Positions 42,388-49,658 of a DNA stretch of 49,658 nt are shown here, in pieces (position 1 is the stretch's first letter; every line of letters begins with the position of its first letter). The translations under genes were made by a program, and so were the position numbers. The DNA comes from Eubacteriales bacterium (GTDB lineage: Bacteria > Bacillota > Clostridia > Saccharofermentanales > Fastidiosipilaceae), in NCBI GenBank assembly GCA_030537565.1, contig JAUNVS010000006.1, positions 1 through 49,658 on the forward strand, in the 5' to 3' direction. The notes beneath the pieces were generated by a model. That model had not been told where the DNA came from and searched no databases. It was given only the letters and a program-made list of their open reading frames with translations.

Positions 42388-42433
42388 ATTTATCGGCAGA
42401 GATCCGAAGAAATCGGATTGGCGATCGGCGAAA

Positions 42434-43060
42434 TTAGAAATTAAAGCTGCTATCTTCCTGGATGACCTGTCGACCTGCTAGGGCGCGGGCGAGGGTCATC
42501 TCATCGGCGAATTCGAGGGAAGAACCGCTTGGTAATCCCTGAGCGATGCGAGATACCCGGATCCCTGTGCTCTGTAGGAGGCGGGCGATGAACATCGCTG
42601 TTGCCTCGCCCTCGACGGTGGAGTTATTGGCGAGGATGACCTCGGTGATCTCAGGGTGTTGTTGCAGTCGTTCGAGGAGTTCGCGAAGCTTGATGTCCTC
42701 AGCACTGACGTGATTCATCGGGGAAATGGCCCCGTGGAGGACGTGATAGAGGCCGTTATAATCCTGGCTGCGTTCGATCGCCGCCACATCGGCAGGTTGC
42801 TCGAGGACGCAGAGGAGGCTGTGATCCCGCTTCGGATCACTACAGATCGGGCAGGGATCGACATCGCTGAGATTACAACAGCTCTTACAGAGTTGGACCT
42901 TCGTCTTCGCCTCGCGAATCGCCTCTGCTAGGGCAAAGGCTTCTTCGTCAGGACGGCTGAGAATGTAAAAACAAAGCCGCTGCGCCGTCTTATTGCCGAT
43001 CCCGGGCAGCTTGCCGAGAGCGGCGATTAATTTTGCAACAGCGGGCGCATACTTCGCCAT
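42434..43060 (-). CDS. recR: Recombination protein RecR
   Basis: A 208-residue RecR, which acts with RecF and RecO to load RecA at gaps. In order: the helix-hairpin-helix (AALGKLPGIGNKTAQRLCFY), the four-cysteine zinc finger (CKSC ... CPIC), the TOPRIM domain (LCVLEQPADVAAIERSQDYN and EVILANNSTVEGEATAMFIA), and the C-terminal Walker-like tail. It is the last gene of the ffs-dnaX-ybaB-recR block, with a six-base gap after ybaB. This gene order is well known from Bacillota. Confidence 0.97.
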   Translation of the reverse strand: MAKYAPAVAKLIAALGKLPGIGNKTAQRLCFYILSRPDEEAFALAEAIREAKTKVQLCKSCCNLSDVDPCPICSDPKRDHSLLCVLEQPADVAAIERSQDYNGLYHVLHGAISPMNHVSAEDIKLRELLERLQQHPEITEVILANNSTVEGEATAMFIARLLQSTGIRVSRIAQGLPSGSSLEFADEMTLARALAGRQVIQEDSSFNF

Positions 43061-43066
43061 CGTCGT

Positions 43067-43408
43067 TTAAAAGAGACCTGGGATCCCGCCAAAGGCGCCC
43101 ATCTTATTCGCACTCAGCTCTTCGATCTGTTCCATTGCGCCGTTTACTGCCGTGAGGACGAGGTCCTCGAGCATCTCGGGATCTTCGGGATCGATCGCTT
43201 CGGGCTTAATGGAGATCGAGAGCAGCTTATGTTCACCATTGCACTTCACGGTCACCATACCGCCACCGCTGCTGTACTCAACCTCGGCCTGCTGGATCTC
43301 TTCCTGGGCCTTGGCCAGCTGCTCCTGCATCTTCTTCGCCTGCTTCATCATCTGGTTCATGTTGCCCATACCGCCCATGCCACCAAAGGGATTGCCACGT
43401 TTTGCCAT
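43067..43408 (-). CDS. ybaB: YbaB/EbfC-family nucleoid-associated protein
   Basis: A 113-residue protein. It opens with a Gly/Met-rich stretch (MAKRGNPFGGMGGMGNMNQM), then the helix KQAKKMQEQLAKAQEEIQQA and the beta sheet segment MVTVKCNGEHKLLSISIKPE. YbaB proteins form dimers that bind DNA. I start at ATG 43408, with AAAGGA upstream; the longer frame from 43450 overlaps the end of dnaX and lacks a site. It lies between dnaX and recR, as in B. subtilis (yaaK). Confidence 0.94.
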   Translation of the reverse strand: MAKRGNPFGGMGGMGNMNQMMKQAKKMQEQLAKAQEEIQQAEVEYSSGGGMVTVKCNGEHKLLSISIKPEAIDPEDPEMLEDLVLTAVNGAMEQIEELSANKMGAFGGIPGLF

Positions 43409-43430
43409 AATATTAGTCCTTTCGTACGTC

Positions 43431-45305
43431 TCAGAGAGACGGCTCTTCACCTTTTAATTTTATCTCTAAAGGAATTCCATTTTCATCACAGAGTTCACGG
43501 ACCTTCGTAATCCAGTCGGCCTCGGATTGTTTCTTCTTTTCATCACTGCCAAAACGATCGACATCTTCCGCAAAAATCGGACTGATACGAATATCCTTTT
43601 GGGGGAAGACCGCTTCGAGGACTTCTTCGAATATCAGTTTGGCCTCCGCTGAGCAGAGCCGTTCGAAGACGCGCGCCTCGTGATCTTGGCAGATAATTTT
43701 AATCTGGCCATAGTCGAAGATCAGGGAGCGTCCACGGATCATCATCGACATCGCCATCTGTCCACGCTTCGCCAGTTCATCGAGGATTCTCGGCCATGCG
43801 GCTTGCATCTCTTCAATACTTGGGAGGGCGGGGAGCTGGGCGAGATCTTCGTCCGTCAGAGCTTCTTGATTTGCGGGATCTAAGTCGGATAGTTCAAAGG
43901 GAGACTCAAGCTCCATACTGAGCACCTGACCGAGCCGACCGGATTCCTCCGCTTGGCGCCGGCGGGCTTTTGCCGCTTGGACGTCGTCGGCGTGACTGCG
44001 TCGCTGCTTAGGCATCTCAGCCTCGCGCCAATTGCCAGTGCGTTCGGGTTTCGTAGCTGCGCGCTCGCTTGCGGGTTTGGAACTTAGCTTGGTAGCTGGC
44101 TCGGGTGTGGGCTCATCGGCTGGCTTCGACTTTTTTTTTACGACGGCCTCTGCCGGACTCTTCTCGCTCGCTTCGTTGGCGCGTTCGCGCTCAGCGATGA
44201 GGGCGAGGAGGGCGACCTCGAGGGTGAGGCGTGCCTCGCTCTGATTCTTGAGGCGGCTGGCAATTGCTTCGAGGCGCTCGATCACATGGAGGAGCTCGGG
44301 AAGCTCATAGTAGCCGAGGAATTTTCTCAGTACCTGAATGCGCTCAGCACTGAGGGGAATGTAGGCTTCCACTGCATCGTCCGAAGTCGATTTCAAGAGG
44401 AGGAGGTGGCGATAATAGATGGCCGTGTCGAGACAGAAGCGCCCGTAATCGAGGCCCTCGCGGCTGACTTTTTCTAAGACCTTCGTGAGAGCGAGAGCTT
44501 GTCGAGTTGTGATCGCCGTCATCAGGGCGAGGATGAGATCGTCACTGCTGCGTCCCGCCATCTGGAGGACTTCCTCTCGGAGGAGGGGACCGTCGACGGA
44601 GGCAGAGCTCGCATGGAGGTTAGAGGCTTGATCTAAGAGCGAGAGGGCATCTCGGAGGGCGCCATCGGCGAGCTGGACGAGGAGCTTAAGTGCCTCGCGA
44701 TCGATCGTGAGACCGAGATCAGCAGCCACTTCTTTGAGTCGAGCTGCGATCTGGGGTTCGGGGATGCGACGGAAGTCGTAGCGCTGACAGCGGGAGTGAA
44801 TCGTGGCGGGGATGCGTCGAGGCTCTGTCGTTGCGAGGATGAAGATCACGTGAGCGGGTGGCTCTTCGAGAGTCTTCAATAGGGCGTTAAACGCGGCATT
44901 CGACAGCATGTGGACTTCGTCAATGATGTAAATCTTATACTTCGCAAGTGCTGGGAGGTAGGCGACTTCCTCAATGATGCGACGGATGTCTTCGACACTA
45001 TTATTCGAGGCGGCATCCATCTCAACGACATCGAGTAGGCTGGCGTCGAGGATCGACTTACAGACCTCACAGTGATTACAGGGATTGGATCGCTTATCGG
45101 GTGCGAGGCAGTTTAGGGCACGGGCGAAGATTTTTGCCATAGAGGTCTTACCCGTTCCGCGGGTGCCGCAGAACAAGTATGCGTGGGCAGGGCTAGCACT
45201 GGCGATGCTGTGTCTGAGGGCCGCTACGGTCGCCTCCTGACCCACGACCTCATCGAAGGTCTGTGGACGCCATTTGCGGTATAGAGCCATGCGATTTTCG
45301 CTCAC
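43431..45305 (-). CDS. dnaX: DNA polymerase III subunit gamma/tau
   Basis: A 624-residue clamp-loader ATPase. Walker A GTRGTGKT lies at 47-54, four zinc cysteines at 66, 76, 79 and 82, then DEVHMLSNAAFNALLKTLEE and the sensor ATTEPRRI. Domain III follows, then a proline/lysine-rich linker and a tau-specific C-terminus. I use GTG 45305, five bases after GAGAGG; ATG 45290 is a possible shorter start. A run of nine A (44139-44131, codons 389-392) can slip, and the resulting -1 frame stops five codons later, giving a short gamma-like form of 397 residues. The gene lies directly downstream of the SRP RNA, as in other Bacillota. Confidence 0.97.
   Translation of the reverse strand: MSENRMALYRKWRPQTFDEVVGQEATVAALRHSIASASPAHAYLFCGTRGTGKTSMAKIFARALNCLAPDKRSNPCNHCEVCKSILDASLLDVVEMDAASNNSVEDIRRIIEEVAYLPALAKYKIYIIDEVHMLSNAAFNALLKTLEEPPAHVIFILATTEPRRIPATIHSRCQRYDFRRIPEPQIAARLKEVAADLGLTIDREALKLLVQLADGALRDALSLLDQASNLHASSASVDGPLLREEVLQMAGRSSDDLILALMTAITTRQALALTKVLEKVSREGLDYGRFCLDTAIYYRHLLLLKSTSDDAVEAYIPLSAERIQVLRKFLGYYELPELLHVIERLEAIASRLKNQSEARLTLEVALLALIAERERANEASEKSPAEAVVKKKSKPADEPTPEPATKLSSKPASERAATKPERTGNWREAEMPKQRRSHADDVQAAKARRRQAEESGRLGQVLSMELESPFELSDLDPANQEALTDEDLAQLPALPSIEEMQAAWPRILDELAKRGQMAMSMMIRGRSLIFDYGQIKIICQDHEARVFERLCSAEAKLIFEEVLEAVFPQKDIRISPIFAEDVDRFGSDEKKKQSEADWITKVRELCDENGIPLEIKLKGEEPSL
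44113..44141 (-). promoter_or_regulatory. Probable programmed slippage site in dnaX
   Basis: The minus strand reads GTA, nine A in all, then G TCG. Slipping by -1, or adding one A in the transcript, changes the frame to GTC GAA GCC AGC CGA and then TGA at 44115-44113. Slipping the other way stops after 15 codons. AGAGG just upstream resembles the stimulating ribosome-binding element of E. coli dnaX. The position, after domain III, is where gamma ends in other bacteria. Confidence 0.65.
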
Positions 45306-45420
45306 GTCGACCTCTCTTCCGTGATCTTCCGCAAACTCGCTGCACGCAGGGAGAGCTATGTGTGTACAGCATCGTAGAGTCGCCGCGAGTTTGGAGCGGG
45401 GAAATCCTAGGGAATAGAAA

Positions 45421-45552
45421 TTGCCTCCTAGGGCGAATGCTCAGACGAATCCGAAACACATCCGGGGAACCGCTTACTGCTGCTTCCGTCAGGACCTGAC
45501 AGGGTTCACGGGCCGAATCGCACGGGGCCCAAGCATCCGCCGCGAGAGGCAA
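45421..45552 (-). ncRNA. ffs: Signal recognition particle RNA (small type)
   Basis: On the minus strand the conserved SRP core GTCAGGTCCTGACGGAAGC, followed by AGCAGTAAGCGG, is present: the symmetric loop and GGAAGCAGC tetraloop region bound by Ffh. The ends pair: GCCTC with GAGGC, and GGCGGATGCT with AGCATTCGCC (one G-U), giving an RNA of about 130 bases. It lies about 115 bases upstream of dnaX on the same strand, the usual site in Bacillota. The length suggests a small RNA without a full Alu domain. TGCTAAACT (about 45573-45565, minus) is a possible extended -10. Confidence 0.9.
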
Positions 45553-45668
45553 TTACTCACCCAAGTTTAGCAAAAAAGCCTCGCCAAGAAAAGGTGGCCA
45601 ATCGGATTTGCCCCAGGGACTTGGGCGGAGGCGCATGGACTTGCTCTATCTTGCTCCTTCTGTCTCTA

Positions 45669-45697
45669 TTGAGGCTAGGTCTGAGGTTTGTTATATT
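45669..45697 (+). promoter_or_regulatory. Sigma-A promoter of leuS
   Basis: TTGAGG (45669-45674) and TATATT (45692-45697) are separated by 17 bases. The leader is only about 25 bases long, too short for a T-box. Confidence 0.7.
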
Positions 45698-45727
45698 TAA
45701 TTTTTATTTAGTAGAGGGGGTATAGGT

Positions 45728-48166
45728 ATGAAAAAGTATGATCACCTATCCATAGAAAAGAAGTGGCAGCAGCGCTGGGCGGAGACGAAGCCCTTTGCCG
45801 CCATTAATGGTTCGGAAAAAGAGAAATACTACGTCCTGATCGAATTTCCCTACCCGTCTGGTCAGGGGCTTCACGTCGGTCACCCGCGACCCTACACCGC
45901 CCTTGACATCGTCGCACGCCAGAAGCGTCTCGAGGGAAAGAATGTTTTGTTCCCGATGGGCTGGGATGCTTTCGGGCTTCCGACGGAAAACTTCGCAATC
46001 AAGAATAAAATTCATCCAGCGATTGTCACGGAACGTAACATTGCTCGCTTTAAGGAGCAGCTCCAGCGCCTCGGCCTTTCTTTCGACTGGGATCGTGAGA
46101 TCAATACGACGGATCCCTCTTACTATAAGTGGACGCAGTGGATTTTCTTGCAGTTGTATAAGGCGGGCCTCGCCTACAAAAAAGAGATGTCTGTCAACTG
46201 GTGTACATCTTGTAAGTGCGTCCTCGCGAATGAAGAGGTGGTCGATGGCCACTGTGAGCGCTGCTCGGCACCGGTCGTTCATCGGGTTAAGAGTCAATGG
46301 ATGTTGAAGATTACAGAGTATGCTGAGAAACTCCTTGCTGGCCTCGAGGAGGTCGATTTCATCCCCCGTGTTAAGGCTCAGCAGCGCAACTGGATTGGGC
46401 GTTCTGAGGGGGCCTCGTTATGTTTTCAGACGACACGTGGCGATGTCTTGGAAGTCTTTACGACCCGTCCAGACACTCTATTTGGTGTTACTTACATGGT
46501 CATGTCGCCCGAGGCAACTTTGCTCGAGACTTGGCGGGATGCGATTGAGAATTATGAGGAGCTCGAGGCCTATCGATTTGAGGCTTCGAAAAAGAGCGAG
46601 CTCGAACGCAGTGAGTTGAATAAGGATAAGACGGGAATCCGCCTCCAGGGGGTTGAAGCAATTCATCCGCTGACTGGGGTGAAGCTGCCGATCTTTATCG
46701 CTGACTATGTCCTTGCGGGCTATGGGAGCGGTGCGATTATGGCGGTTCCTGGGCACGATCAGCGTGACTATGATTTCGCTCAGAAGTTTGGCCTGCCAAT
46801 TGTCGAGGTCGTATCGGGTGGAAACCTCGAGGAGGGTCCCTATGTCGATAGTGAGAAGGGTGTCCTTGTCAATTCAGATTTCTTAGATGGTCTCGAGGTT
46901 CCACTTGCAAAGGCGAAGATGATCGAATATCTAGAGGAAAGAGGGATCGGGGAGAGAAAGGTCAACTATAAGCTCCGTGACTGGATTTTCTCGCGTCAGC
47001 GCTACTGGGGCGAGCCGATCCCGATGGTTCACTGCGAGAAATGTGGGTGGCAAGCGATTGATGAGTCCGAACTTCCTCTGGAGTTGCCTCAGATTGAATC
47101 CTATGAGCCGACGGATACGGGTGAGTCGCCGCTCGCCGCGATCCGCGATTGGGTCGAGACGACTTGTCCCTGCTGTGGTGGACCCGCTGAACGTGAGACT
47201 GATACGATGCCGCAATGGGCGGGTTCGTCTTGGTACTATTTGCGTTACTGTGATCCACACTGTGAGACCGGAATCGCAAGTCCAGAAGCACTCGACTATT
47301 GGATGCCTGTTGACTGGTATAACGGGGGGATGGAGCATACGACCCTCCACCTGCTCTACAGTCGCTTCTGGCATAAGTTCCTCTACGACATCGATGCGGT
47401 TCCCTGCCGAGAGCCCTATCTCAAACGCAGTAGTCACGGGATGATCCTCGGTTCGGACGGCGAGAAGATGAGTAAGTCACGAGGAAACGTTATCAACCCC
47501 GATGAGCTCGTCGAGAACTTCGGAGCCGATACGGTGCGCGTCTATGAGATGTTTATCGGTGATTTTGAAAAGGCGGCGCCCTGGAATGAGCGGGGCGTTA
47601 TCGGCGTGCGGCGCTTCCTCGAACGCGTCTACGCCCTGCCACAGTTCCTCGCCGATGGCGAGACGCTTGAGGCCGCAGAAGTCAACCACCAGGGCTTCCT
47701 CGAATCCCATCAGACGATGATGAATAAGAGCATCAAGAAGGTGACGGAGGATATTGCCAATCTGAAGATGAATACGGCCGTCGCTCAGTTGATGAGTCTC
47801 GTTAACCTCTTCTACGACGATAAGACGATGACGCCAGCAGAGTACTCCTGCTTCTTACGCCTCCTCAACCCCTTCGCGCCCCACCTAAGCGAGGAGCTCT
47901 ACGAGGCCGCATTTGGCGATGGTCCGATTACAGGCTTGACCTGGCCAAGCTATGATGAAGAACTCTGTGAAGAGGCTCTCGTTGAGTATGCGATCCAGAT
48001 TAATGGCCGAGTGAAGAGCCGGATCATGCTGGCGCGTGACTGCGAACGTGAGGAAGCTCTCGCTGCGGCGAAGGCGGACCTTCAGATCGCAGAACTCATA
48101 GCGGGTAAGACGAGTGTAAAAGAAATCGTCGTCCCAGGTCGCTTGATCAACATCGTCGTCCGCTAA
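45728..48166 (+). CDS. leuS: Leucyl-tRNA synthetase
   Basis: An 812-residue class Ia synthetase charging tRNA-Leu. The HIGH motif appears as HVGH (49-52) and KMSKS at 580-584. The zinc-binding CTSC ... CERC is present, and the CP1 editing domain shows TTRPDTLFGVTYMVM and YGSGAIMAVPGHDQRD. The C-terminal anticodon-binding region and the short LeuS tail ending in KEIVVPGRLINIVV are complete. The ATG follows a GAGGGGG site. It has its own promoter and no T-box leader. The length is normal for bacterial LeuRS. Confidence 0.98.
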   Translation: MKKYDHLSIEKKWQQRWAETKPFAAINGSEKEKYYVLIEFPYPSGQGLHVGHPRPYTALDIVARQKRLEGKNVLFPMGWDAFGLPTENFAIKNKIHPAIVTERNIARFKEQLQRLGLSFDWDREINTTDPSYYKWTQWIFLQLYKAGLAYKKEMSVNWCTSCKCVLANEEVVDGHCERCSAPVVHRVKSQWMLKITEYAEKLLAGLEEVDFIPRVKAQQRNWIGRSEGASLCFQTTRGDVLEVFTTRPDTLFGVTYMVMSPEATLLETWRDAIENYEELEAYRFEASKKSELERSELNKDKTGIRLQGVEAIHPLTGVKLPIFIADYVLAGYGSGAIMAVPGHDQRDYDFAQKFGLPIVEVVSGGNLEEGPYVDSEKGVLVNSDFLDGLEVPLAKAKMIEYLEERGIGERKVNYKLRDWIFSRQRYWGEPIPMVHCEKCGWQAIDESELPLELPQIESYEPTDTGESPLAAIRDWVETTCPCCGGPAERETDTMPQWAGSSWYYLRYCDPHCETGIASPEALDYWMPVDWYNGGMEHTTLHLLYSRFWHKFLYDIDAVPCREPYLKRSSHGMILGSDGEKMSKSRGNVINPDELVENFGADTVRVYEMFIGDFEKAAPWNERGVIGVRRFLERVYALPQFLADGETLEAAEVNHQGFLESHQTMMNKSIKKVTEDIANLKMNTAVAQLMSLVNLFYDDKTMTPAEYSCFLRLLNPFAPHLSEELYEAAFGDGPITGLTWPSYDEELCEEALVEYAIQINGRVKSRIMLARDCEREEALAAAKADLQIAELIAGKTSVKEIVVPGRLINIVVR

Positions 48167-48279
48167 GTTTTCGCGCTCGGCATATTCGCTACCTATGACG
48201 CTCGATGCACATGCTAAGCTATGCGTTGATTTGCATTTGTATGGCGCTCTAAGCCATCGATTGTAGAAAGGGAGATAAG

Positions 48280-48408
48280 ATGTTTCGTCTGATTCGTTGG
48301 TTTTTTAGAATTCTGTGGAAGATAACAAAAATCCTCTTTTTAGTCGGCGTCTTGGAGCTCCTTTTGAGCTCTAAGTCGCATAAGAAGAGAATTAAGATTC
48401 GTCGATAA
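48280..48408 (+). CDS. 42-residue basic membrane protein
   Basis: This short gene has a strong ribosome site (AAAGGGAG) seven bases before ATG 48280. The product has an aromatic, basic N-terminus (MFRLIRWFFRILWK), one membrane segment (ITKILFLVGVLELLLSS) and a very basic tail (KSHKKRIKIRR). It is followed by a perfect terminator, so it is likely a real transcription unit. No family is recognised. It could be a small membrane regulator, a toxin-like peptide or a protein-complex accessory; the sequence does not decide. A small dyad, ATGGC with GCCAT (48241-48257), lies in its leader. Confidence 0.6.
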   Translation: MFRLIRWFFRILWKITKILFLVGVLELLLSSKSHKKRIKIRR

Positions 48409-48430
48409 TCGCTGAGCTTAATTCAGAAAT

Positions 48431-48466
48431 AGAAGAGGGCGGAACTTGAAGTTCCGCCCTCTTCTT
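48431..48466. terminator. Perfect symmetric terminator between convergent genes
   Basis: A 16-base-pair perfect stem (AGAAGAGGGCGGAACT with its complement) has a three-base loop. It serves the small membrane protein gene and the convergent surface protein gene. Confidence 0.88.
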
Positions 48467-48485
48467 AGTTTGCTACGGATGGTCT

Positions 48486-49658
48486 CTAAATATTCTGACG
48501 CTTGAAGACGAGAAAGACGCCGCTGCTGATTAGGAGAATGAGGAGGAGGCCGAGTTCACTGGCTTCACCGGTACTTGGAATGCGAGTTTGGCTGCTGGGA
48601 TTTGTTTGGCTCGGTGGATCAGAGAGTGAGGGTTGGGAACTGCTCGTCTGTTTGCTCGTCGTTTCAGTCGCCGTTGTGCTCGTAGTCGTGGTCGTGCTTG
48701 TTGTCGTGCTTTCCACGGGTTCACTGGGCTTGATGTGGTTGACGACACGGAATTTGAGGAGATCCTCCGACTCGACGCTCTGGATATCTGAACTACAGCG
48801 GCTGGCGATATCCGCATCGCTTAGGCCTGCGATCTTAATGGCCGTTTCTCGAATCTGGTAGCGGTAGAGATCTCCGCTTGAACTGGACTTTGGAAGATTG
48901 CTGATCCGGATATGGAAGCCTGCATCTGAGAGCGATTCAACACGGACGCTTTCGACTTGCTTCTCGTTGATTTCGCCGTTTTGTACGACATGTTCCCAGC
49001 TAAAGAGGGCTTGATCGCCTAAGCGAATCGGGTAGGAATTCATCAGCTCTTCCTCGCCGCTCGAGTTGATGCGAATTTGATCGAGGCTGAATTCAGCTTC
49101 AGCGACCTGGCCAGCATCGAGGCCTTCCCAAACTTTCTCAAGCTCCAGTGTGCGGCGATCGATGCGAAGGTGGTTTTCGAGGGAGAGCTTCGCCGCTTCG
49201 GCGCTGGCGATGCGAGGCAGACTGAGATAGGGATTCCCGGTATCGCGCTCATGGATTTTATAAATGAGCGGCTTGGCTTCAGGCCCCTCACTCGTCGCTG
49301 GGAGTTTGCTGAACTTGAATTCCCAAGAGCTAGCGGCTGGATTGAAATCTTCTATGGGCGCCATGTGTTCGAGGAGCGTCGTTCCTTCGTAGCTCTGAAC
49401 TTGTTTTTCACCATCATAGGCTTCGAGGGTGAGCAGAGCGGCAAAATCCTGCCAGGTTTTAAATCGTTCCGTTCTCGAAGCCGCCGAATCTGTCCAAGTC
49501 TTGGTAAACGTGAGTGAGAGGGGGATTTTCAAGTCGACATGGTCCTCGCCACCGTCGATGCGGGCTCGGTTTTGAATACTCGTTAGAGCTTCATCGGTAT
49601 GGAAGATTGCATCAAAGACAACGTCAACGGTCTTTATTTCTCCGAGTGAACGGTCTGT
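48486..49658 (-). CDS. Sortase-anchored surface protein with Cna-B-like repeats (partial, N-terminus off the right edge)
   Basis: The frame is open from the window edge, giving 390 visible residues; the TTG at 49532 is not the true start. Two beta-rich units begin with LSLTFTKTWTD and LELEKVWEGLDAGQVAEAEF, the repeated opening of Cna-B-type stalk domains. A Thr/Ser/Pro-rich wall-spanning region with a long threonine run (about 48640-48720) follows. The end is a sorting signal: IPSTGE, a hydrophobic helix (LGLLLILLISSGVFLVF) and the basic tail KRQNI. IPSTG is a variant of LPXTG. The protein should be linked to peptidoglycan by sortase and may be an adhesin or stalk. Confidence 0.85.
   Translation of the reverse strand, partial: TDRSLGEIKTVDVVFDAIFHTDEALTSIQNRARIDGGEDHVDLKIPLSLTFTKTWTDSAASRTERFKTWQDFAALLTLEAYDGEKQVQSYEGTTLLEHMAPIEDFNPAASSWEFKFSKLPATSEGPEAKPLIYKIHERDTGNPYLSLPRIASAEAAKLSLENHLRIDRRTLELEKVWEGLDAGQVAEAEFSLDQIRINSSGEEELMNSYPIRLGDQALFSWEHVVQNGEINEKQVESVRVESLSDAGFHIRISNLPKSSSSGDLYRYQIRETAIKIAGLSDADIASRCSSDIQSVESEDLLKFRVVNHIKPSEPVESTTTSTTTTTSTTATETTSKQTSSSQPSLSDPPSQTNPSSQTRIPSTGEASELGLLLILLISSGVFLVFKRQNI

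Noticed and set aside
45553-45727. Possible T-box leader before leuS
   Set aside because: No T-box sequence or specifier stem is seen, and the predicted promoter leaves a leader of only about 25 bases.
1-49658. CRISPR arrays, insertion sequences, rRNA and tRNA genes
   Set aside because: No regularly spaced repeats, no transposase-like ORF with terminal repeats and no tRNA or rRNA signature were found by reading both strands.

Overview
The window looks like chromosome from an anaerobic, low-to-mid GC Gram-positive bacterium of the Bacillota, most likely a clostridial lineage. The evidence is a CtsR heat-shock repressor with ClpC, an ffs-dnaX-ybaB-recR block, DivIC, YtxH, oligoendopeptidase F, and a cell-wall-sorted surface protein ending in an IPSTG motif. 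Leucine codons are dominated by CTC. I cannot name the genus from the sequence alone.

Layout. (1) 1-4912: selenium genes yedF (cut by the left edge) and selD on the minus strand, divergent from a FecCD-type ABC importer (permease, ATPase, binding protein). (2) 5225-12393: a PAS/YheO-type regulator followed by ygeW, ygeY, arcC, ssnA and dpaL (ygeX). This set is known from purine/uric acid catabolism loci and from neighbourhoods of selenium-dependent molybdenum hydroxylases. (3) 12450-14260: an AT-rich islet with a small HTH gene, an unknown 139-residue protein and a broken gene for a secreted bacteriocin-like peptide. (4) 14260-16798: an EamA exporter and a sodium/solute symporter. (5) 17167-24498: rpoB and rpoC. 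(6) 24741-30398: a DEDD exonuclease, then ctsR-mcsA-clpC with no mcsB. (7) 30674-38002: a zinc-ribbon membrane protein, a P-protein (PheA) homologue with altered catalytic motifs, an isochorismatase-like hydrolase, a transglutaminase-like protein and a CbiA/CobB homologue with both active sites altered. (8) 38451-42321: an acidic exported protein, a YtxH pair, pepF and divIC. (9) 42434-45552, minus strand: recR, ybaB, dnaX and the SRP RNA. (10) 45728-49658: leuS, a 42-residue membrane protein and the C-terminal part of a sortase-anchored surface protein.

How the genes fit together. In region 2, DpaL releases ammonia and pyruvate from diaminopropionate. YgeW and ArcC are expected to pass a carbamoyl group to carbamoyl phosphate and then to ATP. 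YgeY and SsnA are hydrolases of the same conserved set. SelD and YedF point to a selenium cofactor for a molybdenum hydroxylase, which would lie outside the window. The most unusual items are the degenerate CbiA-like and P-protein-like genes, the loss of mcsB from the ctsR operon, a nine-A slippery run in dnaX with an immediate out-of-frame stop, the short SRP RNA, and the broken bacteriocin-like gene.
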